A stretch of DNA of 64,000 nt from positions 65,002 to 129,001 of the forward strand of contig CABMDC010000004.1 of the NCBI GenBank assembly GCA_902384795.1, in the 5' to 3' direction. Of this stretch, positions 35,944 to 44,020 are shown piece after piece. A model generated the notes under the pieces. It did not search any database. It was given only the letters and a program-made list of their open reading frames with translations, and had not been told where the DNA came from. How positions within the stretch are numbered: position 1 is the first letter of the stretch; each line of letters begins with the position of its first letter. The stretch is from Candidatus Gugararchaeum adminiculabundum (lineage in GTDB: Archaea; Micrarchaeota; Micrarchaeia; Burarchaeales; Gugararchaeaceae). The position numbers and the translations under genes were made by a program.

Positions 35944-36891
35944 ATGGCTGAAAATGGAAACACAGTAAGCGCCGTGCAGGCGGCTTTGCAACTAAAAGGC
36001 ACGGTCACCACTAAATTAGGCGCTTTGAACGGCAACCCAGGCGCACGCATCACTTATCTTAAGAATTTGCATACCGCCCTTGGAATCGAAAGCGAAAAAA
36101 TCTCCGGGCCATTGGCGGCCGAGAACAAAAAATGGCTAAAGGTAATTACGCTTGATGAAGTGAAAGAACTTTTAAGGCTGCAGAAATTTGAAGACGCGAC
36201 AAAGCTTATAGAAGGCACAAAACCAGAAGACGCAGCACCTCGTTTGCTGGAATACAAGGAAATCCTGCCTGATTTGTCTGTTGAAGACCGCGCAGGGCTG
36301 GCGAATGCGTCCCTTAAGGCCCTGGTGGCGCTTGCCGATCTTCCGATTAATTTGCGTGTTCAGACACTGAACAAACTTCCGGAAACAAGGGTAGCTGCGC
36401 TGATAGGTGAGCTTTACATGGATACCGCCAAATTGGTAGAAATGGCCGGGCAAATGCCTGCCAGCAAGTTGGCCGCCATAGCCACTATTGTAAGTGAAAC
36501 GCAGGACCATGTTTTTATGACCGTAATCGGGCTGTTGGAATTTACCGCGCTGGCGGATTCCGGGAAATTGACGAACATACTGCAGGAACTTGGAAATACT
36601 GCAATTCCTGTTGTTTTGCCCTCTATTGAATTGGGGCTGTGCGCCCAGGCGCTGGAATCCATAGAGAACGGAAGGCTTGCGGAAATAGGGAGAATAGTCG
36701 CGGAAAATGATCTCAAGTTGGCCGGAAATATCGCGAAGGAGCTTACTTCGCGGCCTTTGGTAAGATTTATCAGCGGAATACCCGTTCAGCAGCGGCTCGC
36801 CCTGGTGCGCACCATCCCTGCAAAGAAATACAGCCTGGTGCTAAACGAAATCACTAACGGCGACATCGAAATTTTCAAGTGCAGGAAATAA
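35944..36891 (+). CDS. Unknown all-helical protein
   Basis: I do not recognise this 315-residue soluble protein. It is almost wholly helical, with short repeating helical pairs (LSVEDRAGLANASLKALVALADLPINLRVQTLNKLPETRVAALIGEL...). The spacing is about 32-35 residues and recalls the MgtE N-terminal or other alpha-solenoid folds, but there is no membrane domain. The first 60 residues are Ala/Thr/Asn-rich and include LGALNGNPGARITYLKNL. A strong TATA box suggests good expression. A scaffold or protein-binding role would fit a solenoid; nothing more can be said. Confidence 0.7.
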   Translation: MAENGNTVSAVQAALQLKGTVTTKLGALNGNPGARITYLKNLHTALGIESEKISGPLAAENKKWLKVITLDEVKELLRLQKFEDATKLIEGTKPEDAAPRLLEYKEILPDLSVEDRAGLANASLKALVALADLPINLRVQTLNKLPETRVAALIGELYMDTAKLVEMAGQMPASKLAAIATIVSETQDHVFMTVIGLLEFTALADSGKLTNILQELGNTAIPVVLPSIELGLCAQALESIENGRLAEIGRIVAENDLKLAGNIAKELTSRPLVRFISGIPVQQRLALVRTIPAKKYSLVLNEITNGDIEIFKCRK

Positions 36892-36961
36892 ACGCTATTT
36901 TTGGGAAAAACCGCCCTTTGCTCTTAATTAATTTTCGCTATTAAAAATATGCAAATACAGT

Positions 36962-37033
36962 GGGCTCGTAGTCGAATGGTAAGACGCTACCTTCGCAAGG
37001 TAGAGACTCCGGGTCCGATTCCCGGCGAGTCCA
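36962..37033 (+). tRNA. tRNA-Ala (CGC)
   Basis: It is 72 nt without an intron. The acceptor GGGCTCG pairs with CGAGTCC, giving the G3:U70 pair that specifies alanine. The anticodon stem CTACC/GGTAG carries TT-CGC-AA. The T-stem CCGGG/CCCGG encloses TCCGATT, so position 55 would be C instead of the usual U. The discriminator is A and CCA is not encoded. It reads GCG codons. Confidence 0.92.
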
Positions 37034-37075
37034 CTAGCTATTTTTTCTGATTTTATCTCACGTTAGCGATTTCAT

Positions 37076-37390
37076 TCAGCTGTTCAGCGCGTTGAGTTTG
37101 CCTACAAGCTCCCTAAACACCTTCTGCTTCTTTTCCCTTGTCAGTGAGAATAATGTCTTTGAGACCATGGCTTTCGAGATCGTGAACAGGTAGTTTAACT
37201 TTATCACGCTGTCTTTTATTGCCCCTTCTTTTTTAGTCAGGGTGATTCCACTCATTTCCAGATTGCTGGTTACTCCTGCAATGACCACTTTGTCGATTTC
37301 TTCAAAAAGCACGACCGCCGGCCTCATTTTGACTTCAAAAGTGTCGGTAAACTGGACTTTCGCAAGTATCACATCGCCGGGCTTAAGCAT
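37076..37390 (-). CDS. MazF/PemK-family endoribonuclease toxin
   Basis: This 104-residue toxin of a type II toxin-antitoxin pair probably cleaves mRNA. The N-terminal PGDVILAKVQFTDTFEVKMRPAVVL fits the MazF/PemK fold: a first strand PGDVI, an S1-S2 loop, and the RPAVVL strand with the catalytic Arg. VVIAGVTSN corresponds to the next conserved strand, and the C-terminal helix is KKQKVFRELVGKLNAL. Its start overlaps the antitoxin stop by eight bases, so the pair is translationally coupled with the antitoxin first, the usual order. The catalytic Ser/Thr equivalent (V-T-S-N) is present. Confidence 0.85.
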   Translation of the reverse strand: MLKPGDVILAKVQFTDTFEVKMRPAVVLFEEIDKVVIAGVTSNLEMSGITLTKKEGAIKDSVIKLNYLFTISKAMVSKTLFSLTREKKQKVFRELVGKLNALNS

Positions 37391-37628
37391 GCTCCCAATC
37401 CTCGTCCTCTTTAGTGCCCCACAATTCCTTCATTTTCTGCTGCTGAACCTTGTGCAGGAATTCGTCGTACTGGTTCCTGGTTTTCGCGCTCTTGAAAACA
37501 TTGGCCATTTTGGAGATCAGCTCGTTGTAGGTCTGCCTCGGGTATTCGCGCATTTTTTTCAGCGAATCGACTACGGATTTGTCAAGCTGTATCGTGGTTA
37601 CCGCGCTTGTCTTTTCCACTATAATCAC
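37383..37628 (-). CDS. Antitoxin partner of MazF, ribbon-helix-helix type
   Basis: There are 81 residues. The N-terminal KTSAVTTIQLDKSVVDSLKKMREYPRQTYNELISKM is a ribbon-helix-helix DNA-binding domain: a beta strand followed by two helices. The C-terminal half (KTRNQYDEFLHKVQQQKMKELWGTKEDEDWEHA) is charged and probably disordered until it wraps the toxin. A perfect palindrome covering the promoter lies just upstream (37637-37658), as expected for autoregulation by the antitoxin or the complex. Confidence 0.85.
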   Translation of the reverse strand: MIIVEKTSAVTTIQLDKSVVDSLKKMREYPRQTYNELISKMANVFKSAKTRNQYDEFLHKVQQQKMKELWGTKEDEDWEHA

Positions 37629-37636
37629 CTATAGTG

Positions 37637-37658
37637 TATATATAACTGGTTATATATA
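37637..37658 (-). promoter_or_regulatory. Palindromic operator/TATA of the MazF toxin-antitoxin operon
   Basis: The arms are TATATATAAC (37637-37646) and GTTATATATA (37649-37658), separated by two bases, a perfect 10-bp inverted repeat. It starts nine bases upstream of the antitoxin start (37628) and includes the TATA box, so binding would block TBP. Confidence 0.75.
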
Positions 37659-37666
37659 AGGCTTTC

Positions 37667-38503
37667 CTATTTCACATTCGCAATTTCTCTCAAAACCTCG
37701 GCGTGAATCTTGCCGTTGCTCGCGCAAATTTCCTTTGAATCGGGGTTGAGCGCATCCCCTTTCAGATCCGTGATTATTCCCCCTGCTTCTTCCACTATCA
37801 CGCTCGCGCCGGCCCAGTCCCAGTATTCCCAGCAGGTTGCTGTCGCGGAATCAAACCTTCCTGCAGCGACATAGCACAGGTCCAATGCCGAGCCGCGGAT
37901 ACGAGTAGTTTTGGCTTTTGAGTAGAATGTTCCGACTAATTTCTTTCCGTATTCCAGAGCCGGAAGCGAAGTGTGGTGCGAGGTGCAGTAGACGCAGATG
38001 CATTTTTTCATGGGCTGCATTTCGCTCACATAAATCCTGTCCCCGTTCATGAACGCGCCCCTGCCCCTGCTCGCCGAGAACAGCTCGTTTCCGCAGGGCT
38101 TGTAGACCGCGCCAACGACTATTTTTTTGTTTATTTCAAGCGCAATCGAAATGCAGAAATAGGGAACGCCTCTTGAATAATTCATCGTCCCATCAAGCGG
38201 GTCGATAATCCACCTGTATTTGCTTCCGTTTTTGCCGAAGTTGCCGCCCTCTTCCCCGAGAACGCAGTGGTCAGGGAATTCACCTAGAAGAAGATCGGTC
38301 ACCGCCTTTTCCGCTTTCTCGTCCACTTCAGTGACCACGTCATCGTTGAATTTCAGCCTGGGGCCGGTGGTGAGCTTGTTAAAGTGCTCGAGCTGGATGA
38401 CCCCTCCGATTTTGCACGCCTTGATCGCCGCCTGCTGGAATTTCTCCAGTTCTTTCTCATCGACCAACAGGTGTTCCTCAAGGGTTCTCTGGTGCTTTTC
38501 CAT
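37667..38503 (-). CDS. suhB: Inositol monophosphatase-family phosphatase (IMPase/FBPase)
   Basis: This is a Mg2+/Li+-sensitive sugar phosphatase; archaeal members hydrolyse inositol-1-phosphate, fructose-1,6-bisphosphate or both. There are 278 residues (family 250-280). Metal-site motifs: GEEGG (83-87, E84/E85), IIDPLDGTMNY (99-109, D101 and D104 with the backbone of L103), and the C-terminal WDWAGASVIVEEAGG with the third Asp. Its helices and strand order match the superfamily. It is divergent from the ABC transporter permease gene with about 60 bases between. The substrate cannot be decided from sequence alone, and the gene symbol is by family only. Confidence 0.88.
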   Translation of the reverse strand: MEKHQRTLEEHLLVDEKELEKFQQAAIKACKIGGVIQLEHFNKLTTGPRLKFNDDVVTEVDEKAEKAVTDLLLGEFPDHCVLGEEGGNFGKNGSKYRWIIDPLDGTMNYSRGVPYFCISIALEINKKIVVGAVYKPCGNELFSASRGRGAFMNGDRIYVSEMQPMKKCICVYCTSHHTSLPALEYGKKLVGTFYSKAKTTRIRGSALDLCYVAAGRFDSATATCWEYWDWAGASVIVEEAGGIITDLKGDALNPDSKEICASNGKIHAEVLREIANVK

Positions 38504-38562
38504 ATCTTATTTTTGTGCCGTAATCTTTAAAACAAGGAAGCACTCCAAGGAATAGGATTCAA

Positions 38563-39795
38563 ATGGCAGGCGAATTGGGAAAAATCTGGGAAATGTTCAG
38601 GCGGGAGCTTTTGAGCACCAGGAAGAACACGCTGATTCTGCTTCTCATACTGATATTGCCCGTTTCCCTGGGGCTCATGTTCGGCACATTCAAGGAGATA
38701 GTGCCCACTGGGGCGCCGGCGATAGTTGTGCCGGAAAACGCGAACACGACCCAGCATGATTTGGAGTATATCAACAGCATCTCGTCATTCTTCTCCAAGC
38801 CCACGATTGAGCAGGCCCCTGATTTCAACAAGCTCTACCGCGAGGAGGCATACTATATAATAGAGGTCCCGCCAGGGACCAGCGTGCAGATCAAGAGGCT
38901 GGAGATTTTCGTTGACGCCTCCATGTCCCCGGTTGCCGAGATAGCCGACCCCTATGTGAAGGAAATTTTCCTCTATGAATTTGAAAACCGGTGGAACGTC
39001 CACGGGATTGAAATAAACATCCACAAGGTCGGGAGAAAGGTGATGCCCTTCGAGTATTTCGTTCCCGGGGTGATAATCACCCTGCTCGCGATTGTAGGGC
39101 TGATTGTGATTCCGTTCGCCACCTCCAAGGATGCGGATGTTTTCCGAAGGCTTTCCACCATGACCCGGATCGAGTCCATCGCCGCGAGCAAGATAATGTT
39201 CGCGCTTGCGCTGGCGTTTTTCCAGATTTTCCTTTTGCTCGCAACGCAGGTCTTCGCAGGCTCGCGCGGAAGCGATGCGGTTAATGCGATAACTTCCATG
39301 TTCACGCTCAACTTCTCGCCCATGGGCGATTTGCTGGCAAACACCCAGCAATACGCGCTGATCAACGTCAGCCCTGGCACCATCTTGGTGATGCTCCTTT
39401 CCGCGATATTTTTCACTGCGGCCGGGCTGGCAATAACTTTCTGGACAAGATTCTCCGAGGCAGGGAAGCAGGCGAATGCGCTCCTGTTTGGCGGGGTGGT
39501 GCTCTTTTCCGGAGCATTCTACCCCATTGGATTTTTCCCTGCGCTTCCTGCGCAGCAGATTTTCGGCTGGATGTTCGAACCGGTGCGGGGCTGGCTCCTT
39601 TCCTGGGTGCCGACATTTTTCCAGAGTATTTCAAGGGTTTTCCCGAGCTATTATGCCACCATTGCGCTGCGGGGGTTCGGGGTCCGCAACCTGGCTTTCG
39701 GCGTTCTTCAGGATTATGTTTTGATAATTGCGGTTTCGGCGCTCATTGCGCTTGGGATTTTATACTACAGCATTGTGAGACTGAGGAATGAGTAA
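38563..39795 (+). CDS. ABC-2 type transporter permease
   Basis: This 410-residue permease has the classical ABC-2 layout: an N-terminal transmembrane helix (TLILLLILILPVSLGLMFGTF, about 25-45), a large external domain (about 46-170), then five helices from FVPGVIITLLAIVGLIVIPFA onward (ALALAFFQIFLLLATQVFA, GTILVMLLSAIFFTAAGLAITF, LLFGGVVLFSGAFYPIGFFPAL, VLIIAVSALIALGILYYSI). LFSGAFYPIGFFP is the typical ABC-2 signature. The ATPase gene begins at the very next base after its stop, so the two form one exporter. The cargo is unknown; lipids, polysaccharide or peptides are usual for this class. Confidence 0.92.
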   Translation: MAGELGKIWEMFRRELLSTRKNTLILLLILILPVSLGLMFGTFKEIVPTGAPAIVVPENANTTQHDLEYINSISSFFSKPTIEQAPDFNKLYREEAYYIIEVPPGTSVQIKRLEIFVDASMSPVAEIADPYVKEIFLYEFENRWNVHGIEINIHKVGRKVMPFEYFVPGVIITLLAIVGLIVIPFATSKDADVFRRLSTMTRIESIAASKIMFALALAFFQIFLLLATQVFAGSRGSDAVNAITSMFTLNFSPMGDLLANTQQYALINVSPGTILVMLLSAIFFTAAGLAITFWTRFSEAGKQANALLFGGVVLFSGAFYPIGFFPALPAQQIFGWMFEPVRGWLLSWVPTFFQSISRVFPSYYATIALRGFGVRNLAFGVLQDYVLIIAVSALIALGILYYSIVRLRNE

Positions 39796-40539
39796 ATGGG
39801 CGAAACAACTACAACTCGAACCGATGCAGGGGGGCGAACGGAAACGGAATACGCCGTAAGAATCTCCGGCATCGGCAAGCGCTATGGAAGCAGGCTCGCG
39901 CTGGACGACGTCTCGCTCAATGTGGAGAAGGGAACCGTTTACTGCATCGCAGGCCCGAACGGAAGCGGCAAAACAACCCTGCTCAGCATCATCGCTGGCG
40001 CGCTCAGGCCCTCGAAAGGGAGCGTGAAAGTTTCAGGGAGCGTCGGCTATGCGTTCCAGGTTCCCCGCCTTTTCGGGGACCTTACAGTAAGGGAGAACAT
40101 GGAATTTTTCAGGAAGCTGACGCGCGATGGCAAGCGGGACGGCGAGGGATGGATGGAGAAATCCATGAAAATCCTTGAGCTTGATGAATGGCTAAACGTG
40201 CCCTGTGAAAGGCTTTCCTCAGGCGCAAAGAAAAGGGTCGAGCTGGGGATTGCGCTTTTGCAGGATCCGGAAATTTTATTGCTGGACGAGCCGACCGCAG
40301 GGCTGGACGTGGACTCGCTGGACGAGGTTGTTTCCCTGGTCCAGAAATTAAAACAGGTCAAGACCGTAATCATTACGACCCACCAGATACGCGATTTCGA
40401 AAGGGCGTGCGACACGCTTTGCATAATCCTTGCAGGAAGAAAAGTTTACGAGCGGAAAATAAATGAAATCGGAAAAGGGCAGCTGGAGCAGACCTACAAG
40501 GATTTCATCGGAAAGAGCAGGGGCAACGGAAAACAGTGA
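39796..40539 (+). CDS. ABC transporter ATP-binding protein
   Basis: This 247-residue ATPase partners the permease immediately upstream (no intergenic base). Walker A is GPNGSGKTT, the Q-loop is in YAFQVPRLFGDLTV, the signature is LSSGAKKRVELG (an atypical LSSGA in place of LSGGQ), Walker B with the catalytic Glu is ILLLDEPTAGLD, and the switch His is in TTHQ. It begins with a hydrophilic Thr-rich stretch (TTTTRTDAGGRTETE) before the core. The C-terminus (EQTYKDFIG) is like that of drug/lipid exporters of the CcmA class. Confidence 0.95.
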   Translation: MGETTTTRTDAGGRTETEYAVRISGIGKRYGSRLALDDVSLNVEKGTVYCIAGPNGSGKTTLLSIIAGALRPSKGSVKVSGSVGYAFQVPRLFGDLTVRENMEFFRKLTRDGKRDGEGWMEKSMKILELDEWLNVPCERLSSGAKKRVELGIALLQDPEILLLDEPTAGLDVDSLDEVVSLVQKLKQVKTVIITTHQIRDFERACDTLCIILAGRKVYERKINEIGKGQLEQTYKDFIGKSRGNGKQ

Positions 40540-40557
40540 GCGAAGCTGATTCTTGGA

Positions 40558-40622
40558 AAAAACTAGGTTAGACAAATAAAAAAATAAACTAAAAAGAGAA
40601 AAAATAAAAAAAGAAAATAAAT
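40558..40622. terminator. Shared A/T-rich terminator between convergent genes
   Basis: The sequence is purine-rich A runs on the plus strand and hence T runs on the minus strand, directly after the 40629-41675 stop. It probably ends that lipoprotein transcript. Confidence 0.45.
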
Positions 40623-40628
40623 GGCTAC

Positions 40629-41675
40629 CTAGTTGTAGCCGGTTGAGCCGCTGTTGTAGCCGCTGCCTGCGCCGCTTGAGGCCGCCATCAGCGCCTGGAG
40701 ATCCTGGATCTGCTGCTTGGTTATCTTCAGGCTAAGCACCAATGTGTCTCCGCTTACGGATGTCTGCAGGTTCTTCAGAACAGTGGTCAGGACTTCCCCT
40801 CCCTGCTGCCCTTCCAATGCCTGCCCGTAGAGGGTTATTGTCGAGTCAATGACTTTCTTTGACTGGGTGGCATCTGCCTCGCTTCCAAGCTTTCCTGCAA
40901 TAACGTAGGAGTAAGTGTCTCCGCTCTTGCTCATTGATAGCCCGCCTGCCTGCAATGACTTGAAGGACTGGAAGGATATTCCGCCCTGCGCGTCCGGCTG
41001 CTGCTTCAATGAAGCCTTTGCCGATGCGGGCAATTCCGCAACAGCGATTATCATTGCGCTGGAATCGAGCTTGCCCCTTACGGCGGTCAAGGTTGCGCTG
41101 TTCATCGCCTTGGCCTTGCCCGAGGAAACATCCGCTATGTCCTTGGCAACTTGTTCGGTTGCGCCAACTGCAACAATGTCGCCCGGAAGGAATACCAAGC
41201 CGCCCGTGCCTCCCTTGGAGGTGTAGATGGATGCGGTCCCGTAAGTTGTTTTTGTGAATTCGGATCCGCCCTGTTCCTTGGCCTGCTTGTTCGCAGCCGC
41301 AATGAACTTTGCCTCGTCAATTTTTACCTTTGCGATAAAGCCGACATAGCCGGCCGAGCTTTGGTCATTCACGTCCATGAAAATTACCAGCTTGTCAACG
41401 GACAATGGGTCGACGCCCATGGCCTTGATCTGGGCCAAAGACTGCTCGTAATTAGTTCCGCTTGCAGCCATTTGCGCTTTGACCTCAGGGTCGTTCAACA
41501 CGTCCTTGAGCTTGACCTCGACGTACGCGTTCGCCTTGGCAGGAATGAGCGATAGTGGATCACCGCTGCCGCCACTGCCTCCGCCTACGCCTGGAATTCC
41601 ACCAGTGCATCCCAGAAGCAGTATTCCTGCGACTAGGAAGATTCCTAAAATATGCGATTTATTCAACAAAACCAC
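40629..41675 (-). CDS. Lipoprotein, paralogue 1 of 3
   Basis: An exported lipoprotein of unknown role. The signal peptide with lipobox LLLGC (FLVAGILLLGC, Cys about residue 23) is followed by a Gly/Ser linker (GGIPGVGGGSGGSG). The conserved body opens with LSLIPAKANAYVEVKLKDVLNDPEVKAQM. Shared with the two downstream-coordinate paralogues are the segments VDKLVIFMDVNDQSSAGYVGFI, VAVGATEQVAKDIADVSSGKAKAMNSATLTAVRGKLDSS and KLGSEADATQSKKVIDS. The C-terminus is Gly/Ser/Tyr/Asn-rich (SGYNSGSTGYN). This one lacks the C-terminal Ig-like domain of the others. GTG 41675 is the longest start; TTG codons three and four codons later sit better after the AGGAGG ribosome site. Confidence 0.8.
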   Translation of the reverse strand: MVLLNKSHILGIFLVAGILLLGCTGGIPGVGGGSGGSGDPLSLIPAKANAYVEVKLKDVLNDPEVKAQMAASGTNYEQSLAQIKAMGVDPLSVDKLVIFMDVNDQSSAGYVGFIAKVKIDEAKFIAAANKQAKEQGGSEFTKTTYGTASIYTSKGGTGGLVFLPGDIVAVGATEQVAKDIADVSSGKAKAMNSATLTAVRGKLDSSAMIIAVAELPASAKASLKQQPDAQGGISFQSFKSLQAGGLSMSKSGDTYSYVIAGKLGSEADATQSKKVIDSTITLYGQALEGQQGGEVLTTVLKNLQTSVSGDTLVLSLKITKQQIQDLQALMAASSGAGSGYNSGSTGYN

Positions 41676-41750
41676 CCTCCTAAGTTGCTTAGCTTACTAA
41701 AAAAGGAAATATAAACATTCCCCTGGGCTTGGCAAAACTCGCGCTGTGGT

Positions 41751-41839
41751 AAAAAAAGATTAGAAAAAGGGAAAAACGGAAAAAGAAAGAAAAGAAAACG
41801 AAATAAGAAAAATAAGAAAAACGAAAAGAAAAAAGAAAA
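41751..41839 (-). terminator. T-rich terminator after the 41840-44005 lipoprotein gene
   Basis: Ninety bases of oligo-T on the minus strand, interrupted by single C and G, directly after the stop; no hairpin. Confidence 0.5.
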
Positions 41840-44005
41840 TTAGGACACTTTCCCTGTCACTGTTCCCACATTCATGTAGTCTAATCCGGTCCCGGTGTCG
41901 GTGTAGGTGATTTTCACAGCAACTGAATACGGATCCCCTGTTGCCGGCGGGTTTGAGAATGTGCCGATGGGAAGAATCTTGGACTGCACGTCGTTTGCAA
42001 GGACGGTGGCGGGCGAGGAAGTGATGGTCTGCGTTCCCAAGGTCGCCTCGATTTTTGTGATATTGACTTCGCCGCCTGCGTTGTTTTTCAGGTTCAGGTA
42101 AAACACTCCGGCAGGGTCGATTCTCCACCCGGTCGCACGAATGCTCAGGAATCCGGTTGCTTTTGAGCTTGCTGAACCGGAAGCGGTTGAGCCGCCATAC
42201 ACATCGGTTGGAGTCATGAGCCCTTCCAGCAGCGAAGGCAGTGCTTGAACCTGCTCCGGCCTGCTCGGGCTGATTTTGATGTTCACGAATCCGGATGCGT
42301 ACTTCGCATTTTCAGGCGCGCAGTCAGGCGAATCAACGCAGTATTTCACGTAAACCACGCCAATGAAGCGCTCGCCCGCCTTCTGGTTGACCGCATCCCC
42401 GTAGGAGTACTTGCAAATTGCCTGCGGGTTTTGCGCGCTGGTGTCCGCATCTCCGTTTTCCGGAATCGGAATCGGCTCGGGGAAAACAGTGTCAATGTAT
42501 TCCGATGACTGGTCGGCGCTCTGCGTGCCCATATTATAGACATAGAGCGTCCTGCACCCGTATCCCAAAAGATAGGCGGTGCCGTTGCCGGCATCATTGT
42601 TGCCGGTTTCCTCGTTCCCCAAAGCCAGAAGCGGCACAAGCTTCCGGTATTGAAGCGCAATGTCCAGTTTGACTGCGCCGTTTTCGGAATTTGCCGAAAC
42701 GCCTTTGCAGCTTAGGTAGGAACTTCCGAGCATCATTTCCGAGGCGGTCGGCGAAACACTGCAGAACTCGAGCTTGTCGAATTCCTGGAAAGCTTTTTCG
42801 AGCTGGGTTGAAACCTGCGCCAAATCTCCCGGCGTCACGGTGGATTTCATCCACATGACCGAACCTTCTGATTTCACTTCAATCCTGTCGAGTATCCCTT
42901 TCATGTACTGGGAATCGGCTGGCATTCTGACCCCTTCGGAGTAGAGAACCAACCCGGACTGGATTGTTTTCGCTGCGCGCTCGGCATTGGCATCTGCTGC
43001 GAACTTGAATGCCATGTCCAACCGCAATCCATCAGCCTCGGTCTTGTCAAACGAAATCCCATAGTGGGTGATGTTGCTCAACGGGCTCTGAGAGCCGGAT
43101 TTGCTTTTGCTGGTGGAAGTTCCGAGATCGATTACTGGCACCTTGCCAACCAGATAGCCCCAGGAATCGGTTTTTAATTTTGCCTTCACCTGGTCCAGGC
43201 CTGCGTCGCCCAACGGCCTTGCCTTGCCATTGTACACGTCGATTATATCCTTGATTCCTTGATCGGAAAACGCGCCAATGACAAGGTTGTCACCAAGTGC
43301 GCCCATATAATAGGAGAACTGAAAATCAACCTTCCGGGTTTGGTTGTACGGATTTTCCATATTGAACTTCATGATAATTTTATAATAGGAAATTCCGCCA
43401 TAGGATTTTTCCTCGGTATTCCCGAAAGTCATCATCTTTGCATAGGAGGCGGGCAGGGATTTGCTGATGAACTCGGTATAGTTCTTGCCCATGTACTGCT
43501 TCATGTTGCCGTCGTAAACATAGATGAACCCCAGATTGGAATCCTGGTAAACCTTCAAAACACGGGTGATGGTTTTTTGGTAGTCGTCTTCCATGGAAGC
43601 CGAGACCGCGCTCGGATCTTTTCCTGCATATTCAGAGCTTATTTCCGCGCCCATCCGCACAATGCCATCGGCCAGCGACTGCGCATTCAGGAAAATAACC
43701 GCCTTTTTCGCAGTGGGGAACTGTCCTGTTTTTTTCGCATAGTAATCGAACTCTGTTTTAAAAGTCGGAATCAGGCGCGTCATCAGATTCATGAAGGTTT
43801 CGTCACTGCCGGTTTTTTCCATATCAATTACTGCGTAGGTGTCCGCGGTCGCCGGAACCAGGAGCTCGGGATTTTTCTTGTAATCAGGAGTTCCGCCGAT
43901 TCCCATGCATCCTGAAACCAGGATCGCAGCCAGCGCTATTGCGAATAGCGCAATGCCCGCGCTGAATAATTTTGTTTTGTTTAATTTTTCCATGCGCATC
44001 ACCAA
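41840..44005 (-). CDS. Large lipoprotein, paralogue 2 of 3, with C-terminal Ig-like domain
   Basis: There are 721 residues. The signal peptide ends in lipobox LVSGC (about residue 33). The first 430 residues correspond to the paralogues: LLVPATADTYAVIDMEKTGSDETF, NLVIGAFSDQGIKDIIDVYNGKARPLGDAGLDQVKAKLKTDSWGYLVGKVPVID, FKFAADANAERAAKTIQSGL. An insert of about 200 residues (450-610) with several Cys (GYGCRTLYVYNMG, KYCVDSPDCAPENAKY) is unique. The last 85 residues (GWRIDPAGVFYLNLKNNAGGEVNITKIEAT...) are an Ig-like beta domain common at the end of archaeal pilin-like and secreted proteins. It lies 15 bases after the 44021-45430 stop on the same strand, so they share an operon. Confidence 0.82.
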   Translation of the reverse strand: MVMRMEKLNKTKLFSAGIALFAIALAAILVSGCMGIGGTPDYKKNPELLVPATADTYAVIDMEKTGSDETFMNLMTRLIPTFKTEFDYYAKKTGQFPTAKKAVIFLNAQSLADGIVRMGAEISSEYAGKDPSAVSASMEDDYQKTITRVLKVYQDSNLGFIYVYDGNMKQYMGKNYTEFISKSLPASYAKMMTFGNTEEKSYGGISYYKIIMKFNMENPYNQTRKVDFQFSYYMGALGDNLVIGAFSDQGIKDIIDVYNGKARPLGDAGLDQVKAKLKTDSWGYLVGKVPVIDLGTSTSKSKSGSQSPLSNITHYGISFDKTEADGLRLDMAFKFAADANAERAAKTIQSGLVLYSEGVRMPADSQYMKGILDRIEVKSEGSVMWMKSTVTPGDLAQVSTQLEKAFQEFDKLEFCSVSPTASEMMLGSSYLSCKGVSANSENGAVKLDIALQYRKLVPLLALGNEETGNNDAGNGTAYLLGYGCRTLYVYNMGTQSADQSSEYIDTVFPEPIPIPENGDADTSAQNPQAICKYSYGDAVNQKAGERFIGVVYVKYCVDSPDCAPENAKYASGFVNIKISPSRPEQVQALPSLLEGLMTPTDVYGGSTASGSASSKATGFLSIRATGWRIDPAGVFYLNLKNNAGGEVNITKIEATLGTQTITSSPATVLANDVQSKILPIGTFSNPPATGDPYSVAVKITYTDTGTGLDYMNVGTVTGKVS

Positions 44006-44020
44006 ATTTCAACTGCAACT

